NCBI RefSeq assembly: GCF_027887165.1
Contig: NC_077232.1
Location: 82,461,399-82,525,398 of the forward strand
DNA from: Monodelphis domestica
Taxonomy: Eukaryota > Chordata > Mammalia > Didelphimorphia > Didelphidae
Length of the DNA: 64,000 nt
Reading direction: 5' to 3'
Position numbers and translations under genes: made by a program
Notes under the pieces: model-generated
The model's input: the letters and a program-made list of their open reading frames with translations, nothing else
Databases searched by the model: none
Told to the model about the DNA's origin: nothing
Shown here: piece after piece, positions 10,161-21,745 of the stretch
How positions within the stretch are numbered: position 1 is the stretch's first letter
Layout of the letters: every line of letters starts with the position of its first letter

Positions 10161-12686
10161 TTTTGTCAGCCCTCCACTTACCCCTTCCTTCATTTTATTC
10201 TCCTTCTACTTCTCTGTAGGGTAATAGAATTCTATAACCCACTGAGTATACTTGTTTTTCCCTCTTTGAGCCAGGTACAATGAAAGTAAAGTTTAAGCAT
10301 TATCCAGCACCACCCTTATCTTCCCCTCTCTATAATGATTTCTCATGATTCTTTATTTTGAATAATTTACCCCATTCTATCATTCCCATTTTTCTCAGTG
10401 CAGCCCTCTTTCAGCCCTTGATTTTTTTATTTATCATTCATATGCATACATATCATACATACATATTGTTCCATATCAGCATATTTACTTATATATCATA
10501 TCATACACATCATATCCTCATAATATCTTACCTCTCCACTCTTCATCTCTACTACTAAGAGTAATTTTTGAGAATTACAGAAATCTTTCCATGTAGACAT
10601 ATAAACATTTTGATGTTAATGAGTCCCTTAAATTTTCTCTTTCTTATTTACCTTTTTGGGCTTCCCTTGTGTCTTGTGTTTAGACTTCAAATTTTTTGTT
10701 TAGGAATGGTTAGAAATCTTCTATTTTGGGGGCAGCTGGGTGGCTCAGTGGATTGAGAGCCAGGACTAGAGATGGGAGGTCCTAGGTTCAATTCTGGCCT
10801 CAGACCTCTGGGCAAGTCACTTAACTCATGTTGCCTAGCCCTTACTGCTCTTCTGCCTTGGAACCAATACATAGTATTGATTCCGAGACAGAAGGTAAGA
10901 GTTAAAAAAAAAAAAGAAAGAAATCTTCTATCTTATTGAATGACCATTTTTTTACGCTGAAAAAATATACTCAGTTTTGCTGAAGAGGTGACTTTAGGTT
11001 GTAAATCCAAATCTTTTTGCCTTCATAAAGGCATAATCATATTACATGCTTTTTGGTCCTTTAATGCAGAAATCACTAGGTCCTGTGTGATCCTGATTGT
11101 AGCTCCATGGTATTTGAAGGGTTTTTTTTTCTGGCTACTTGAAGTATTTTTTTCCTTGGCTTGCTGGCTCTTGAATTTAGCTAATACATTCCTTGAAGTT
11201 GTCATTTGAAGATTTCTTTATGGGGGCAATCTGTGAATTCTTTCAATTTAATTCTCTTGTTTGAGGATCTCTGGGCAGTCATCTTTGATAATTTCTTGTA
11301 ATATGATGTCCAAGGTTTTTTCTTCATCATGGCTTTCAGGTAGTCCAATAATTCTCAAATTGTCTCTCCTACATCTATTTTCTAGGTCAATTGTTTTTTT
11401 TTTCAATAAGATATTTCATGTTTTCTTCTGTGTTTTCATTCCTTTGATTCTGCTTTATTGTTTCTTGATTTCTCATGAAATCATTAGTTTCTAGACGGTC
11501 AATTCTGATTTTTAAGACCTGGTTTTCCTCTGTCAGTTTCTGGTTCCTTTTCAAGTGGACCATTTATTCTTGCATCACTCTCATTTCTTCTTGCATCACT
11601 TTCATTTCTCTTCCCCACTTTTCCTCTGTTTTTCTCAATTGATTTTTGAAGTCTTTTTTGAGCTCTTCCAGACTCTGTGTCCAATACATATTTTTCTTTT
11701 GAACTTTGCATGTGTTTTCCTTGCTTTTACTGTCCCCTTCTGTATCTGTCTTGCTCTTTATCTCCATAAAAATTCTTTAGAATTAGGTGCTTTTTTGTTG
11801 TTTGCTCATTTTCCCTATCTAATTAGATAGGCTCTGTTTTCTGGGAAGTTGGAGTATTTTCAGCTTATTTTCTGGGTCCTTACTAGTTTACCAGATTTTC
11901 TGAGGGCTGTGAGCTCTGGGAGTCCCTTCCCCCTGATGATTCAATTGATTCTTGAGATGCTGATAGCTTAAAGACTTTCCTCAGGCTTGGTTTTAAGCTT
12001 TTGATCTCACTCTGAACTTGATCAGGTAAGGGACTGATCAGATTCTAGCCCCAGGCTGAGGCTCAGGGTTTTGGTCTCATTGTGTGCTTGATCCAATCAG
12101 ACACACCCTTGATTGCCCTGTCCTGGAGCTCTACCCTTAGTTTTGGGCAAACAGATCCAGATGGGCTCCTCCTGTGAACTGTGTCCTCACCCCAAACTGT
12201 GGATTATGTTCTCATACCAAGCCCAGAGTGGGATTCCTGGCTTTGCTATGGGTCCATGCAGATCAACCCCCTTTGGCCCAGATTGCTCTGGGCTGGGACT
12301 CTGGACTTTTTCACAGATTTGAAATTTCAAAGGGTGTGAGTTGGCTTGGCAGGATCTCAGGGTCTGAATGGTATTTTGGGCTTAAGTTTGAAACCTATGA
12401 AAGCAGATGTGGGGTGGAGGGTGTGGGGGTTGTTATTTTCTCTTGGCTTGTTCTTTATTCCTTGTTACCACTTCTCTCCTCTCACCTCAGTGCCCCAGGT
12501 ATTCTCTGACTACATTTTGGGTTTTTCATTTCTTGAAAGTTGTTTTACTCTGTCTCCTTATTGGTTCTTTCACTCCTGTGTTCATTTTGTGGTGATATTT
12601 TAATCTTGGTCAGACAGGATACTTGTGGTAAAACAGAGTTGTGGCTCTAGTTACTCCTCCATCTTGGATCCACCTCAGGAAGAATC
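10161..12686 (-). mobile_element. Half-L1 (ORF1 without ORF2), nested in an older L1
   Basis: The insertion is flanked by a 15-bp direct repeat TTGATTTGCATTTCT (10146-10160 and 12687-12701). On - the 5' end near 12670 reads GGATCCAAGATGGAGGAGTA, an L1-type 5' end. ORF1-like sequence follows: MEIKSKTDTEGDSKSKENTC from 11767, a Lys/Glu-rich coiled-coil segment, then NRCRRDNLRIIGLPESHDEE (RRM) and KYHGATIRITQDL (C-terminal domain). Left of ORF1 is about 700 bp of noncoding sequence with no reverse transcriptase motifs. ORF1 has frameshifts and stops. A SINE lies inside at 10725-10918. Confidence 0.8.
10725..10918 (+). repeat. MAR1-like CORE-SINE with 13-bp TSD, inside the half-L1
   Basis: Full structure from GGGGGCAGCTGGGTGGCTCA to an A tail. 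TSD AGAAATCTTCTAT is at 10712-10724 and 10919-10931. Confidence 0.9.
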
Positions 12687-12701
12687 TTGATTTGCATTTC
12701 T

Positions 12702-12893
12702 CTAATTCTTAGAGATTTAGAACATTTTTTTCATGTGTTTAGTGATAGTTTTGATTTCTTTATCTGAAAACTGCCTAGTCATGTCCCTTGACCATTTATC
12801 AATTAGGGAATGGCTTGATTTTTTTGTACAATTAACTTAGCTCCTTATAAATTTGAGAAATTAGACCTTTGTCAGAGGTTTTTGTATAACAAA
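12702..12893 (-). mobile_element. Older L1, right part
   Basis: It continues 10160 across the insertion: TCATGTGTTTAGTGATAGTT and CATTTATCAATTAGGGAATG match L1 ORF2 3'-half sequence seen again on the same strand at 26280-26357. Confidence 0.8.
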
Positions 12894-12975
12894 GAATTTT
12901 AAAAGATTTGAAAGAAAAAGATGTAGAATGGGGAAAATCCCACAAAATCAATCAATACATTAAAAAATGACATTA

Positions 12976-13150
12976 TGGGGACACTTAGATGACTTAGTTG
13001 ATTGAGATGAGAGGTCCTAGGTCAGACATATCCTAGCTGTGTCATCCTGGAGCAGTCACTTAACCCTAATTGACTAGCCCTTACTGAGTTTCTGTCTTGG
13101 AACTAATACACAGTATTGACTCTAAGACAGAAGATAAGGGTTGTTTTTTT
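12976..13150 (+). repeat. MAR1-like CORE-SINE, diverged
   Basis: GGGGACACTTAGATGACTTA start and AATACACAGTATTGACTCTA 3' part. Confidence 0.75.
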
Positions 13151-13856
13151 TTAATGATATCTCTCTTTTCTGCCAAGTTGTGGCAGCAGATGACTTTTCC
13201 TTTTTCTCCTTTGGGTCAAGATTTTTATTCCTAATTTTATAAGGTTCATATTGTTCTTGCTATTTATATTATGTAGCATATATATTGTTTTCTTGGTTCT
13301 GCTTACTTTCTATGTTCTAAATTCTAAGGTCCTCCTCAGCTCTGACATTCTATTCTCTAAGGTCCCAACTAGGTCTGACACTACGGGTTCTAAGGTTCCT
13401 TCCAATCTGATGTCAGTGTTCTAAGTATTGGTAAATCTGTGAATTTGTGCTTGGAGGTTTTACTAAGTCCTTATAGGGCAGGACCCTGTGCTTTGGAGAG
13501 TCCAAACCCTTACCCTCACTTCCCCGTGGGACTAATGTGATGCCCACAGAACCCTCCCCAAAATATTTAGCATCAAGATTGATCCCCCAAGGGGCAAGGA
13601 CTAGGTACATAGCTCTTCTTTTTGACAAGCAGTCATAGCATAGTAGGACCACCGGCTTTATAATAAGCAGACCTGAGTTCAAGTCTTACCTCAATCTCTT
13701 ATTTTTTCCACTAGAAAAAATAGATTTGTTAACATCTGCCCTACCTTCCTCTGCCATCTAAAATTAAATGATGGACGTGAAAAAAACATAACTACTATAA
13801 AGTATTATAGAAATGCCAACTAATAACTATTATTGATGTTATTCTCTGTTTTCCAG

Positions 13857-13996
13857 CCCACCCAAGTCAAGTGTCACAGTCGTCCTTGGCCAGCATTTCT
13901 TCAATACATCCACAGATGTGACACAATCCTTTGAAATTGAGAAATATATACAGTATCCATTGTACTCTGTCTTTAGTCCTAGCAATCATGACGTTG
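13857..13996 (+). CDS. HGFAC: HGFAC, protease exon with catalytic Asp
   Basis: This exon continues the trypsin-like (S1A) domain: PPKSSVTVVLGQHFFNTSTD, then EIEKYIQYPLYSVF and NHDV. The catalytic Asp is codon 13990-13992 in HHD/NHD-V-ALIRL context (completed by the next exon). N-T-S is a potential N-glycosylation site, also expected in human (FFNRTTD). The first base completes a Ser codon. The acceptor is TCTGTTTTCCAG and the donor GTTG|GTGAGT, phase 1. About 7.8 kb of repeat-rich intron separates it from the previous exon. Confidence 0.94.
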
Positions 13997-16692
13997 GTGA
14001 GTGTGTTAAGACTTCTCTCCCAGATGTCAGGCACAGCTTGGGGTGTCCACAGATCAGGGCTGACAAGGGAGGGCTGAGGCAGGAATTTTGGTGAGAAAGC
14101 CGGGGCACATCCAATCAGGGGGAACAGAGGTCAAGGCTGGAGAATGCAGTTAAAATAGGAAGGACCAGGCAGGTCTCAGAGTCATCTCTGGAGAAGTATC
14201 ACAGAGAGTCAACTTCAGTTTTGGGTTCAGGAAAGATGAGGAGATCATAAACATGGGTTAGAATTTGGGAGAGAGACAATAAAATCACACTCAAGAAACT
14301 GGGCAATAGACATTGATTACCAACAATAGTAATTACTTCAAAACTTTAAAAAAATTCATGTCATCAGTCCAGAAGCTTCCTCTATTGAAGAAGACCATGG
14401 CTCTTCCATACCTTTGCTGATGGCCTTCGGGAACTGTGGTGGCCAAAACCAATTTCCTAACTTTTTATTCATGAGATTCTTTAACATCTTCAGTTTAAGG
14501 GGAATTGTACTGATTTGGAATCCGAAAATCTAGGTCTGAATATCAATTCAGGCTCCCATTTAACAGATGAGGAAATCAAGGCTCAGAGAGATTAAGTGAC
14601 TAGCCCAAAATGACATAGCTAGTAAATAGCAGAACAAGGATTCAAACCATAATCTTCTGACTCCAAGTCCAGAGCAGGAATTATTTCCCCACTAGTTTTG
14701 TGATTTTGTCAGTGTGGGGATCTTCCCAGTGTGGAAAATTCCTCTGTGGATATAGGTGAACTATCAGGGATTCAGAGATGGAAGTGCCCTTTGATGTCAT
14801 CTAGTTCAATACCTTCATTTTACAGTTGAGGAGATGAAGTAGTTTGCTCAAGATTGAAGAAAGAATAAAGTGACAGAGCCAGGTCCTTGAACCCTGGTCT
14901 TTTGATTCCAAATCCTAGACTTTCCCCCTGTACTATGCTGAATCCAAGTCCTCTATAACTCTGTAAAAATAGTTTTAGAGAGTTTCCTGAGATATTCAAG
15001 AGTACCAATGACTTGCCTGGCTGTGGTCACACAGCTGGAGGAGGGACAAGCATGACTAAACCCTGGGGCTTGCTGCCTCCAAGAATGACTTTCCATTCTC
15101 TCTACACTATCTATTGATGTAGGTATGATCATCCCCATTTCACAGCTGTGAAAACTAACCTTCGGTACTGCATCCACACTGCCTTCTTTGTTACAGAGTC
15201 AAAGTGTGTGTGTGGGTCCCTTATATACTTCTTACTCAAGCTCATAAGTAGGTAAGACTGCAATCTATAGAGAGCACTAAATCTCAACTCAGGAAGACCC
15301 AAGTGCAAATTTGGCTTCAGATACTTGGTAGCTGGGTGATCATGGGCAAGTCACTTAACTGCCATCTGTCTCAGTTTTTCCAACTGTAAAATGGGGATAA
15401 TAATAGCATCAACTTCACAGGATTGTTATGAGGATTAAATGAGAGAATATTTATAAAAAGAGCTTAGCATTAGCACCTGGCAAAAAGCAAATATTATCTA
15501 GCTATTATTATCATGTATTGCAAAGAGCATCAGAGAAGGAGGCAGGAATTCCTGGCTCTTAGGTGTGGCTCTGGTATTTCTTAGTTGTGTGTGACCTCTG
15601 AACCCCAAATGTATTTAATGTCCACATCACACATGGCACCAGTCCATGGCTTCTTTGGATTATTTAAATCTCTATGTGGGTGAATTTTAGTTTTGCCATA
15701 AGAGGTAAACCCAGATTTAGTTGGAAGTATTTACTACCCATTTAGTCCCTAGAGCAGGGCTGCACACATATTTGGGGCTCAATAAATATGTTCAATGTTG
15801 GGTGAAGGAATTTAACTCCACAAATTTCCCCAGTGGTTCCTGTACTTCCATTCCTTGGAATGTCTAGTTTGGTTGGGGAAGAGAGGACATGCTATCCTGA
15901 GGTGGCCCATTATTTTTGATGACAGGTGTTCTCCTAAAGAGCAAGCCAAGACCTATAAGGCTGAAGGTAATAATTACTTTAAGGACAAAGACTAGAAGAA
16001 AACCATTAGAAAATTATAATGATATGAGTGATTTGAATAAAAAAGACCATATTAAGGACTTACCATGTATCAAGCATTAATGTTACAAAAAAAAGCCATA
16101 TGGAACTCATTTCATAATCAAGAGAGCCTGAACATAAAAGAAGTTTAAGCCCTGGAGTGGCTGGAAAAGTCTAGAGATCCTGAAAGGTCAATGACTGGGC
16201 AAATGTCAAGGCCCACAGTCCCGAGGTTGTCAATAGGTCAGATGACAGAACATAGGACTCTTTAGTTATATGTAGCATAGGAATGGTATTGCTAACTAAG
16301 TTCTGAATTTATGATTGCTTTGGCTCCTCTGTGGGCAGTTTCTTCACTCTCCTAGTGATGTTACATATAGGAAAGACCATTCAGTTTGAGGTCAGATTTG
16401 AATTCTCTAGTTCCATGTCGCATGAGCTGGGTGAAGTTGGTCACAATGCTTAAACTTTTTAGGCCTCAGTTCCCTCATCTGTAAAATGAAGGGGTAAGTG
16501 GGATTAGATGGCTTCTAGTGTGCTATTCAGATCTCTGAAGGTCATGATTCTACAACATTCTTTTTCCTTTAAAAGGGCTAGAGTCCCAGGAATGATTTCT
16601 TGGCCCTTTAACTTTAATGGGCATTCCTGATGGACAGAAATACTTTTGCCTCTATAATGGTCAATCTTATTCCCTTTTCCAATTCTCTGCAG
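13997..16692. other. HGFAC intron after the Asp exon
   Basis: MIR/CORE-SINE-like copies at about 14550-14690 (-), 14760-14910 (-), 14990-15160 (-), 15260-15500 (+) and 16370-16550 (+). The remainder (about 14000-14500, 15520-16370) shows nothing recognisable. Confidence 0.55.
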
Positions 16693-16833
16693 CTCTGATT
16701 AGGCTGAAGAAGAAGGGGGACCGATGTGCTGTGAAATCCCAGTTTGTCCAGCCCATCTGCCTCCCAGAGAATGGCATCACATTTCCTGATAATCACAAAT
16801 GCCAGATTGCGGGATGGGGACACATGTATGAGA
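16693..16833 (+). CDS. HGFAC: HGFAC, protease exon (ALIRLKKKGDRC)
   Basis: The frame reads ALIRLKKKGDRCAVKSQFVQ, PICLPENGITFPDNHKCQIA and GWGHMYE, all typical of an S1A protease and nearly identical in blocks to what I recall of human HGFAC. The Cys of KGDRC is placed to bridge to the linker Cys upstream of the activation site, so the two chains would stay covalently joined. The acceptor is AATTCTCTGCAG and the donor GAGA|GTGAGT, phase 1. The ends were chosen from splice consensus and phase agreement with both neighbours. Confidence 0.94.
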
Positions 16834-17579
16834 GTGAGTCTCATTGATGGCTGTCGGTGCTGGGGGCCTCTTGCTCGTCTCTCCTTTGGCTCAGATCCTA
16901 CCATGGGGCATTTTCCTCTGAACTGAGTGTCTTTCTGTTCAATTGTCTTCAGTATCAAATGAGATAATATGCAAATGCTACATTTAGGGCTATAGGTCAG
17001 AACTGTATACTGAGGAAGCCTGGAAATAGTTATTGGATACTACTTATAACTGGAGAAGGAAATGATAAATCACTCCAGTATCTTTGCCAAGAAAACCCCA
17101 ATGGGGTCATGAAGAGCTGGACAAAACTGAAAAGTGACCAAACCATGATAACAGCAACTACTTGAGTTGTAAGGGGAGGACCAGGTCTTCTTCTTTCTAC
17201 TCATGAATCCTGCCCATCACTTACGGGTTCCATTGCTGGCTGTGGCACGACTGGTAGGTCTGATGCTGATTTACAATACTACCAGCCAATGACAGAGGAG
17301 GATGAAGGGATGCTAGAGGCCATTCCCCTGAGTACTGCTTTGGTGTTGGTAAAATATAAGTAAAAAGTCCCAGGCAGCTCTCTAAGCATGTCGAGTGGGT
17401 TCCACTGAAATCCTTAGCTGGCTTCTAAGTATTTCCCCTTCAGACTTGTAGGTAAGTAATGATGCTTCTAGCCAGAGCCTGGGCATCTTCCCTTCATGGG
17501 GCCATGCTCCCTCTGTCTTTCAGGATTTCCCCAATCCTGACTCCAATTCAAAGCTTTTCCCTCCATTTCTCCTTAAAAG
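16834..17579. other. HGFAC intron
   Basis: It contains part of a marsupial SINE at about 17030-17145 (+; GCCAAGAAAACCCCAATGGG). Nothing else was recognised. Confidence 0.5.
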
Positions 17580-17728
17580 ATGTCACAGGTTACTCCAGCT
17601 ACTTACGAGAAGCTCTGATTCCTCTCATTCCTGATCACAAATGTAGCAGCCCTGAAGTCTATGGTGCAGACATCACTGCCAACATGTTCTGTGCTGGTTA
17701 CTTTGACTGCAAATCAGATGCCTGCCAG
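17580..17728 (+). CDS. HGFAC: HGFAC, protease exon with S1-pocket Asp
   Basis: The first two bases complete an Asn codon, then the frame reads VTGYSSYLREALIPLIPDHK, CSSPEVYGADITANMFCAGY and FDCKSDACQ. The Asp in SDACQGDSGG (codon 17717-17719, six before the catalytic Ser) is chymotrypsin position 189 and predicts cleavage after Arg/Lys, which fits the known Arg-Val cut in pro-HGF. The acceptor is TCCTTAAAAG and the donor CAG|GTAAGG, phase 0. The next exon is 5.7 kb away. Confidence 0.94.
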
Positions 17729-17919
17729 GTAAGGCTTGGAGAGGGGGTGTAAAGGTCATGCCTTATCCTAGATTTGATTTATTTCATCCCAAGAAAGGGA
17801 AGGAAACAGTGGGGTATAATGGCAAGAGGACTGGATTGGTAGAAGGGGATTTGAAAATGAATTGTGGCTTTTCACCTTACAAGCTGTATGACTGTGGGCA
17901 AGTCATTTATCTTTGTGGT

Positions 17920-18152
17920 TGTTCAGTTAGTGTTCAGATGTGTCCAACTCTCCATGACACCATTTGGGGTTTTCTTGGAAAAATGGTTTACTATTTTCTT
18001 CTTCAGCTCATTTTCTGGATGAGGAAATGGAGGCCAATAGGGTGAAATGACTTGCCCAGGGTCATATAGCTAGTGTCTTGAGGCTCGATTTGAACTCTGG
18101 TCTTCCTGACTCCAGGCCTGGTTCTCTATGTACTATATCACCTAGCTGCCCC
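17920..18152 (-). repeat. Marsupial SINE (TTCTTGGCAAAGAT-type family)
   Basis: TGTCCAACTCTCCATGACAC, then CTTGCCCAGGGTCATATAGC, ends CACCTAGCTGCCCC. Same family as 18605-18862 and 33120-33360. Confidence 0.75.
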
Positions 18153-18604
18153 AAGTAGGGGGTAGGGAGAATTGGGATAGATAACTTCCAAGTACCCTTT
18201 CAGATTTAAGTCCCATGATTTAAGTGTGGTCCTAAAGGCATCATACTCTGACAAGCTGCCATTGTGATGGCCCCTAGACCAAGCCAAGTGCATGTCTGTT
18301 GTCTTACTCAGGGCAGTGATCTCCAATTTCATCCATGTGAATGTTTACTTCACAGAGCAAGGCAGCTTCTCCCTACCTCCAGAGAAGGCTGCTGCGGCCA
18401 CACTTGGAGAAATGAGCTTCTCTGCTTCTAGCATGTTTTCCTTTCCTGGTTTTTCCTCTCTTTCTCCACTATAGCCTTTCTTTTTTGGAAACCCTTACCT
18501 TCTGCCTTAGAATCATGTCCCAGGAAGAACAACATCAGGAGGCCTAAAGTCCAGTGTAGGCAGAGGCTCCTGAGGAATGCTGAGGATGGGGAGGAAATAA
18601 GCTA

Positions 18605-18862
18605 GTGTTGTTCAGTCATTTTCAGTCAAGCCCAGCCAGCTCTTCATGACCCCTTGCAGTTTTCTTGGCAAAGATGCTGGAGTAGTTTGTCATTTCCTGC
18701 TCTAGCTCATTTTACAGAAGAGGAAACTGAGGCAAATAAGGTTAAGTGACTTGCCCAGGGTCACACAGCTAGTAAATGTCTGAGGCCAGATTGAACTGAT
18801 GGAGATGAATCTTCCTGACTCCAGAACTGGGGCTTTATCCACTGCACCACCTTGCTGCCTGA
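18605..18862 (-). repeat. Marsupial SINE (TTCTTGGCAAAGAT-type family)
   Basis: TTTTCTTGGCAAAGATGCTG, CAGAAGAGGAAACTGAGGCA and TGCACCACCTTGCTGCCT are in family order. Confidence 0.8.
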
Positions 18863-19359
18863 ATAAACATTTATTTAGTGCCGGCCATGTTTTAGGTCCT
18901 GTGCTAATCAAATACAAAGAAAGTCAAAAGACAATTTTTTTTTTCTCCAAAGGGCTCAAATTACCTCCACTGGCTTCCATCTTCCTTTACAAATTTCAGT
19001 TAGTCATCTTCAGCACCACACTGGTTTCTTTCATAAGATCACAGATTTAGAGTTGGAAAGAATCTCAGATGCCATTGAGTAGGCTAGCCCCTTTATTTTA
19101 TAGATGAGGTAACTGAGACAGAGATTAAAAGACTTGCCCAGGGTCTCACTGCTAGTAAGTATCTGAGGCCAGTTTTGAACTCAGGAAGATGAGTCTTCCT
19201 GACTCCAGGTCTAGAACTCTTTCCACTCTTGGTGCCTCCGTTTCTTCTACAAAATAGAAGAATTAAGTTAGATGATCTTCAAGTTTCTTTCTAGTTCTAA
19301 ATCCATAATACTAAAGAAATATTATCCATATAAATGTGGGAGATTCGAATATCTAGTTA

Positions 19360-20640
19360 AGAGAATAGCTAGTAGTCCTGTTTGGAGGGAACACAGCATT
19401 TGCCTAGGAAAAGGTCATGAAATGGGTAGATAGTATGAAAGGCCAATAGGAGCTGATTAAGGAGAACTTTGAATGCCAGGATAGGGATTTCTACTTTATT
19501 CCAAAGATAATAGAAAGACAATAAATATTTTCTGAGTAGGGAAGTGATATATTCAGGCTTATGCCTTGGGAAGATTATTTTGGCCACTGTATATGCTGGG
19601 GTTGGGAGGACCTGGAAGCAAGGAGAAGTCAGTTATAGGGTACAGGGAAGAGGTGACAATGCTCTCAATGATGGTGGTAGTCAAATGAATGGAAAGACAG
19701 AACTAGGTGTGAGGGTTATTGAGGAGTTGTATTTATAAGACTAGACAATGGATGGGATGAAAGGAATGAGAGTTGGGGAGGAAGAGGGGAGAGATTTAGA
19801 GAGAGGAAGAGGAAGAAAGAGGAAAAGAGAGGGGGGAGAGAGAGGGAAGGAGAGAGAAAGGGAAGAGGGAGAGAGACGGGGAGTGAGAGGGAGAGAGAGG
19901 GAGGGACAAAAAGGGAGAGAGATGTAGGGAGGGGGGAGAGGGAGAGAGATGGAGGGAGAGAGAGCAGGGGAGAGAGGGAGGAGAGGGGGAGAGAAAGGAA
20001 AGGAGAACGAAGGGGAAGAGGGAGGGAGAGAGGGAGGGAGGGAGAGGGAGAGAGAAGGTAAAGAGAAAGAGAGAGGGATAAGGGAGAGAGAGGTGGGAGA
20101 GAGGGAGAGAGGGAGTGACAGAGAAAGAGATAGAGGGAGGGGGAGAGCAGGGGAGAGAGGGAGGAGAGGGGGAGAGAGAGGGAAGGAGAGAGAAGGAAAG
20201 AGGGAGGGAGCAAGGGAGAGGGAAAGAGAGGGGGGACAGAGGGACAGAGGGAGAGAGAGAGAAGTACAGAGAGAGAGGGGGTGGGAGAGAGGGATAGAGA
20301 GGAGGGATAGGGGGAAAAGAGAGGGGGGAGAGAGGGAGAGAAGGAAAGAGAAGGAGGGAAAGAGAGAGAGAGAGGAGAGGAGAGGAGAAGAGAGGGAGAG
20401 AGAGAGAAATCAAGGAAGGTTCCAAGATTCTGAACCTAGGTTCCTGGGGAGAATGGAGGTGTCCTTAATGGAAATAGTGGGGTTTGGAGAAGAAATAAGT
20501 TTTGTTGGAATGATAATGAATTCCATTTTGGATCCATTGAATTTGAGATGCCTATCAGATATCCAGGAAGAGATACCCAGCAGGCTAACTGTCTGTCTAG
20601 AGAAGATGGCCCTGGACTAATGTAGGGATGTTAGAGCACC
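19360..20640 (+). repeat. Long unnamed interspersed repeat with embedded GA minisatellite
   Basis: Non-coding sequence such as GAACTTTGAATGCCAGGATA, GATTATTTTGGCCACTGTAT and TTTGAGATGCCTATCAGATA is found in related form at 50210-50975 (5' part) and 55480-56150 (3' part). I recognise it as a repeat common in mammal genomes but cannot name the family. Confidence 0.5.
19777..20409. repeat. GA-rich minisatellite (AGAGGG/GAGAGA)n, about 630 bp
   Basis: It is nearly pure purine on + with variable GAGAGAGGGAG units. Long open frames on both strands here (Glu/Arg/Gly on +, Ser/Leu/Pro on -) are by-products of the missing stop triplets. Confidence 0.95.
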
Positions 20641-21319
20641 GAATATTATACTCTGAAGAGCCCTCGAATCTAAAACAGACTGCTGGAGCTGGAAGGCTCC
20701 TAAAAATATAGAAAGCATATCAGAGACCATCTAGTCCAAGTTTCAGCTGAGGAAACAGGCCCACGGTGCATACAGTGAAGTGGCAGGGCTGAAATTCAGA
20801 ATCTTGCTTCTTATCTTCTAGACCATAATTCTTTCCATATCCCTACAAGTGTCTCTCTAGTCAAAGAGATTTATCCAAATTTTAATCTGTTGTCTTTAGC
20901 CTCCAGGGAGTTGAGTTCCAAGGAAAGGAGACTGGATTCAATTATGGGCCATTATAATGCATAATAAAGCAAGGTTTTGAAGCTCCATTTAAGCCTTCCC
21001 AGCTCCATTAAGCAGGAAATTAACCTAAAGCCCCTTCTTGTGACTCCTAGAGCAGTTTGGTAATACATCCCTCCCCCTCCGCCCCCAGGAGCACCTGTTT
21101 CAGATCTGGCCCATTAAGCTCCAAACAGTGAATGTCCCTGTTTACTGAGTGTCCTAGAATTCTGGGCCCTCTCCATCCTTAGAGCCTGCTGGGATCACAG
21201 GACCATTCTGATGGCATGATATCATAGTGCTTTCTTCCTGCCTTTCCCTGGGGGTGAGGAGCTGTTCCATGAGGAGGCTTCATATCTTAAAATGTCTGAG
21301 CTGAGTAGGACCCTGTCCG

Positions 21320-21745
21320 GTGAAGTGATGTGATGGCTAGAACTCCAGCTCTGGAGTCAGGAAGACCCGAGTTCAAATCCAGCCTCAAATCCAGTTATGT
21401 GACCTTGGGCAAGTTACTTCACTTCTGTCTGCTCCAATTTCCTCATCTGTAAAGTGGGGATTATTACCCCACCAGTGTTGTGGTGAAGATCAAATGAAAT
21501 AATATTCGCAAAGCACTCCTTTCAATGCTGTCTGACTGCTCTAGGATCCCGTTTGGGATTTTCTTGGCAAAAATACTGAAGCAGCTTTCCATTTCCTTCT
21601 CCAGCTCATTTGACAGATGGGGAAACTGAGGAAATTAGGGTGAAATGACTTGTCCAGGATCACACAGTCACTAAGTATCTGAGGCTAGATTTGAACACAG
21701 GAAGATGAGTCTTCTTGACTCTAGCCAATGCACCATCTCATTGCC
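21320..21745. repeat. Two adjacent marsupial SINEs
   Basis: A + copy at about 21320-21515 (GGAGTCAGGAAGACCCGAGT) is followed by a - copy at 21520-21745 (GGATTTTCTTGGCAAAAATA ... GCACCATCTCATTGCCCC). Confidence 0.7.

Larger units (their letters stand above)
6044..13856. other. HGFAC intron between His and Asp exons
   Basis: About 7.8 kb. It contains L1 segments (6656-7196, 8290-8625, 9345-12893), SINEs (8074-8252, 10725-10918, 12976-13150) and MIR-like copies (about 6500-6655, 7215-7400, 13620-13840). Positions 6060-6490, 7400-8070 and 8625-9340 are unassigned with no supported exon. Confidence 0.55.

Noticed and set aside
19796-20425. 209-codon open frame on - and 223-codon frame on + in the GA tract
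   Set aside because: Low-complexity Ser/Leu/Pro and Arg/Glu/Gly translation of a purine repeat; no protein features.
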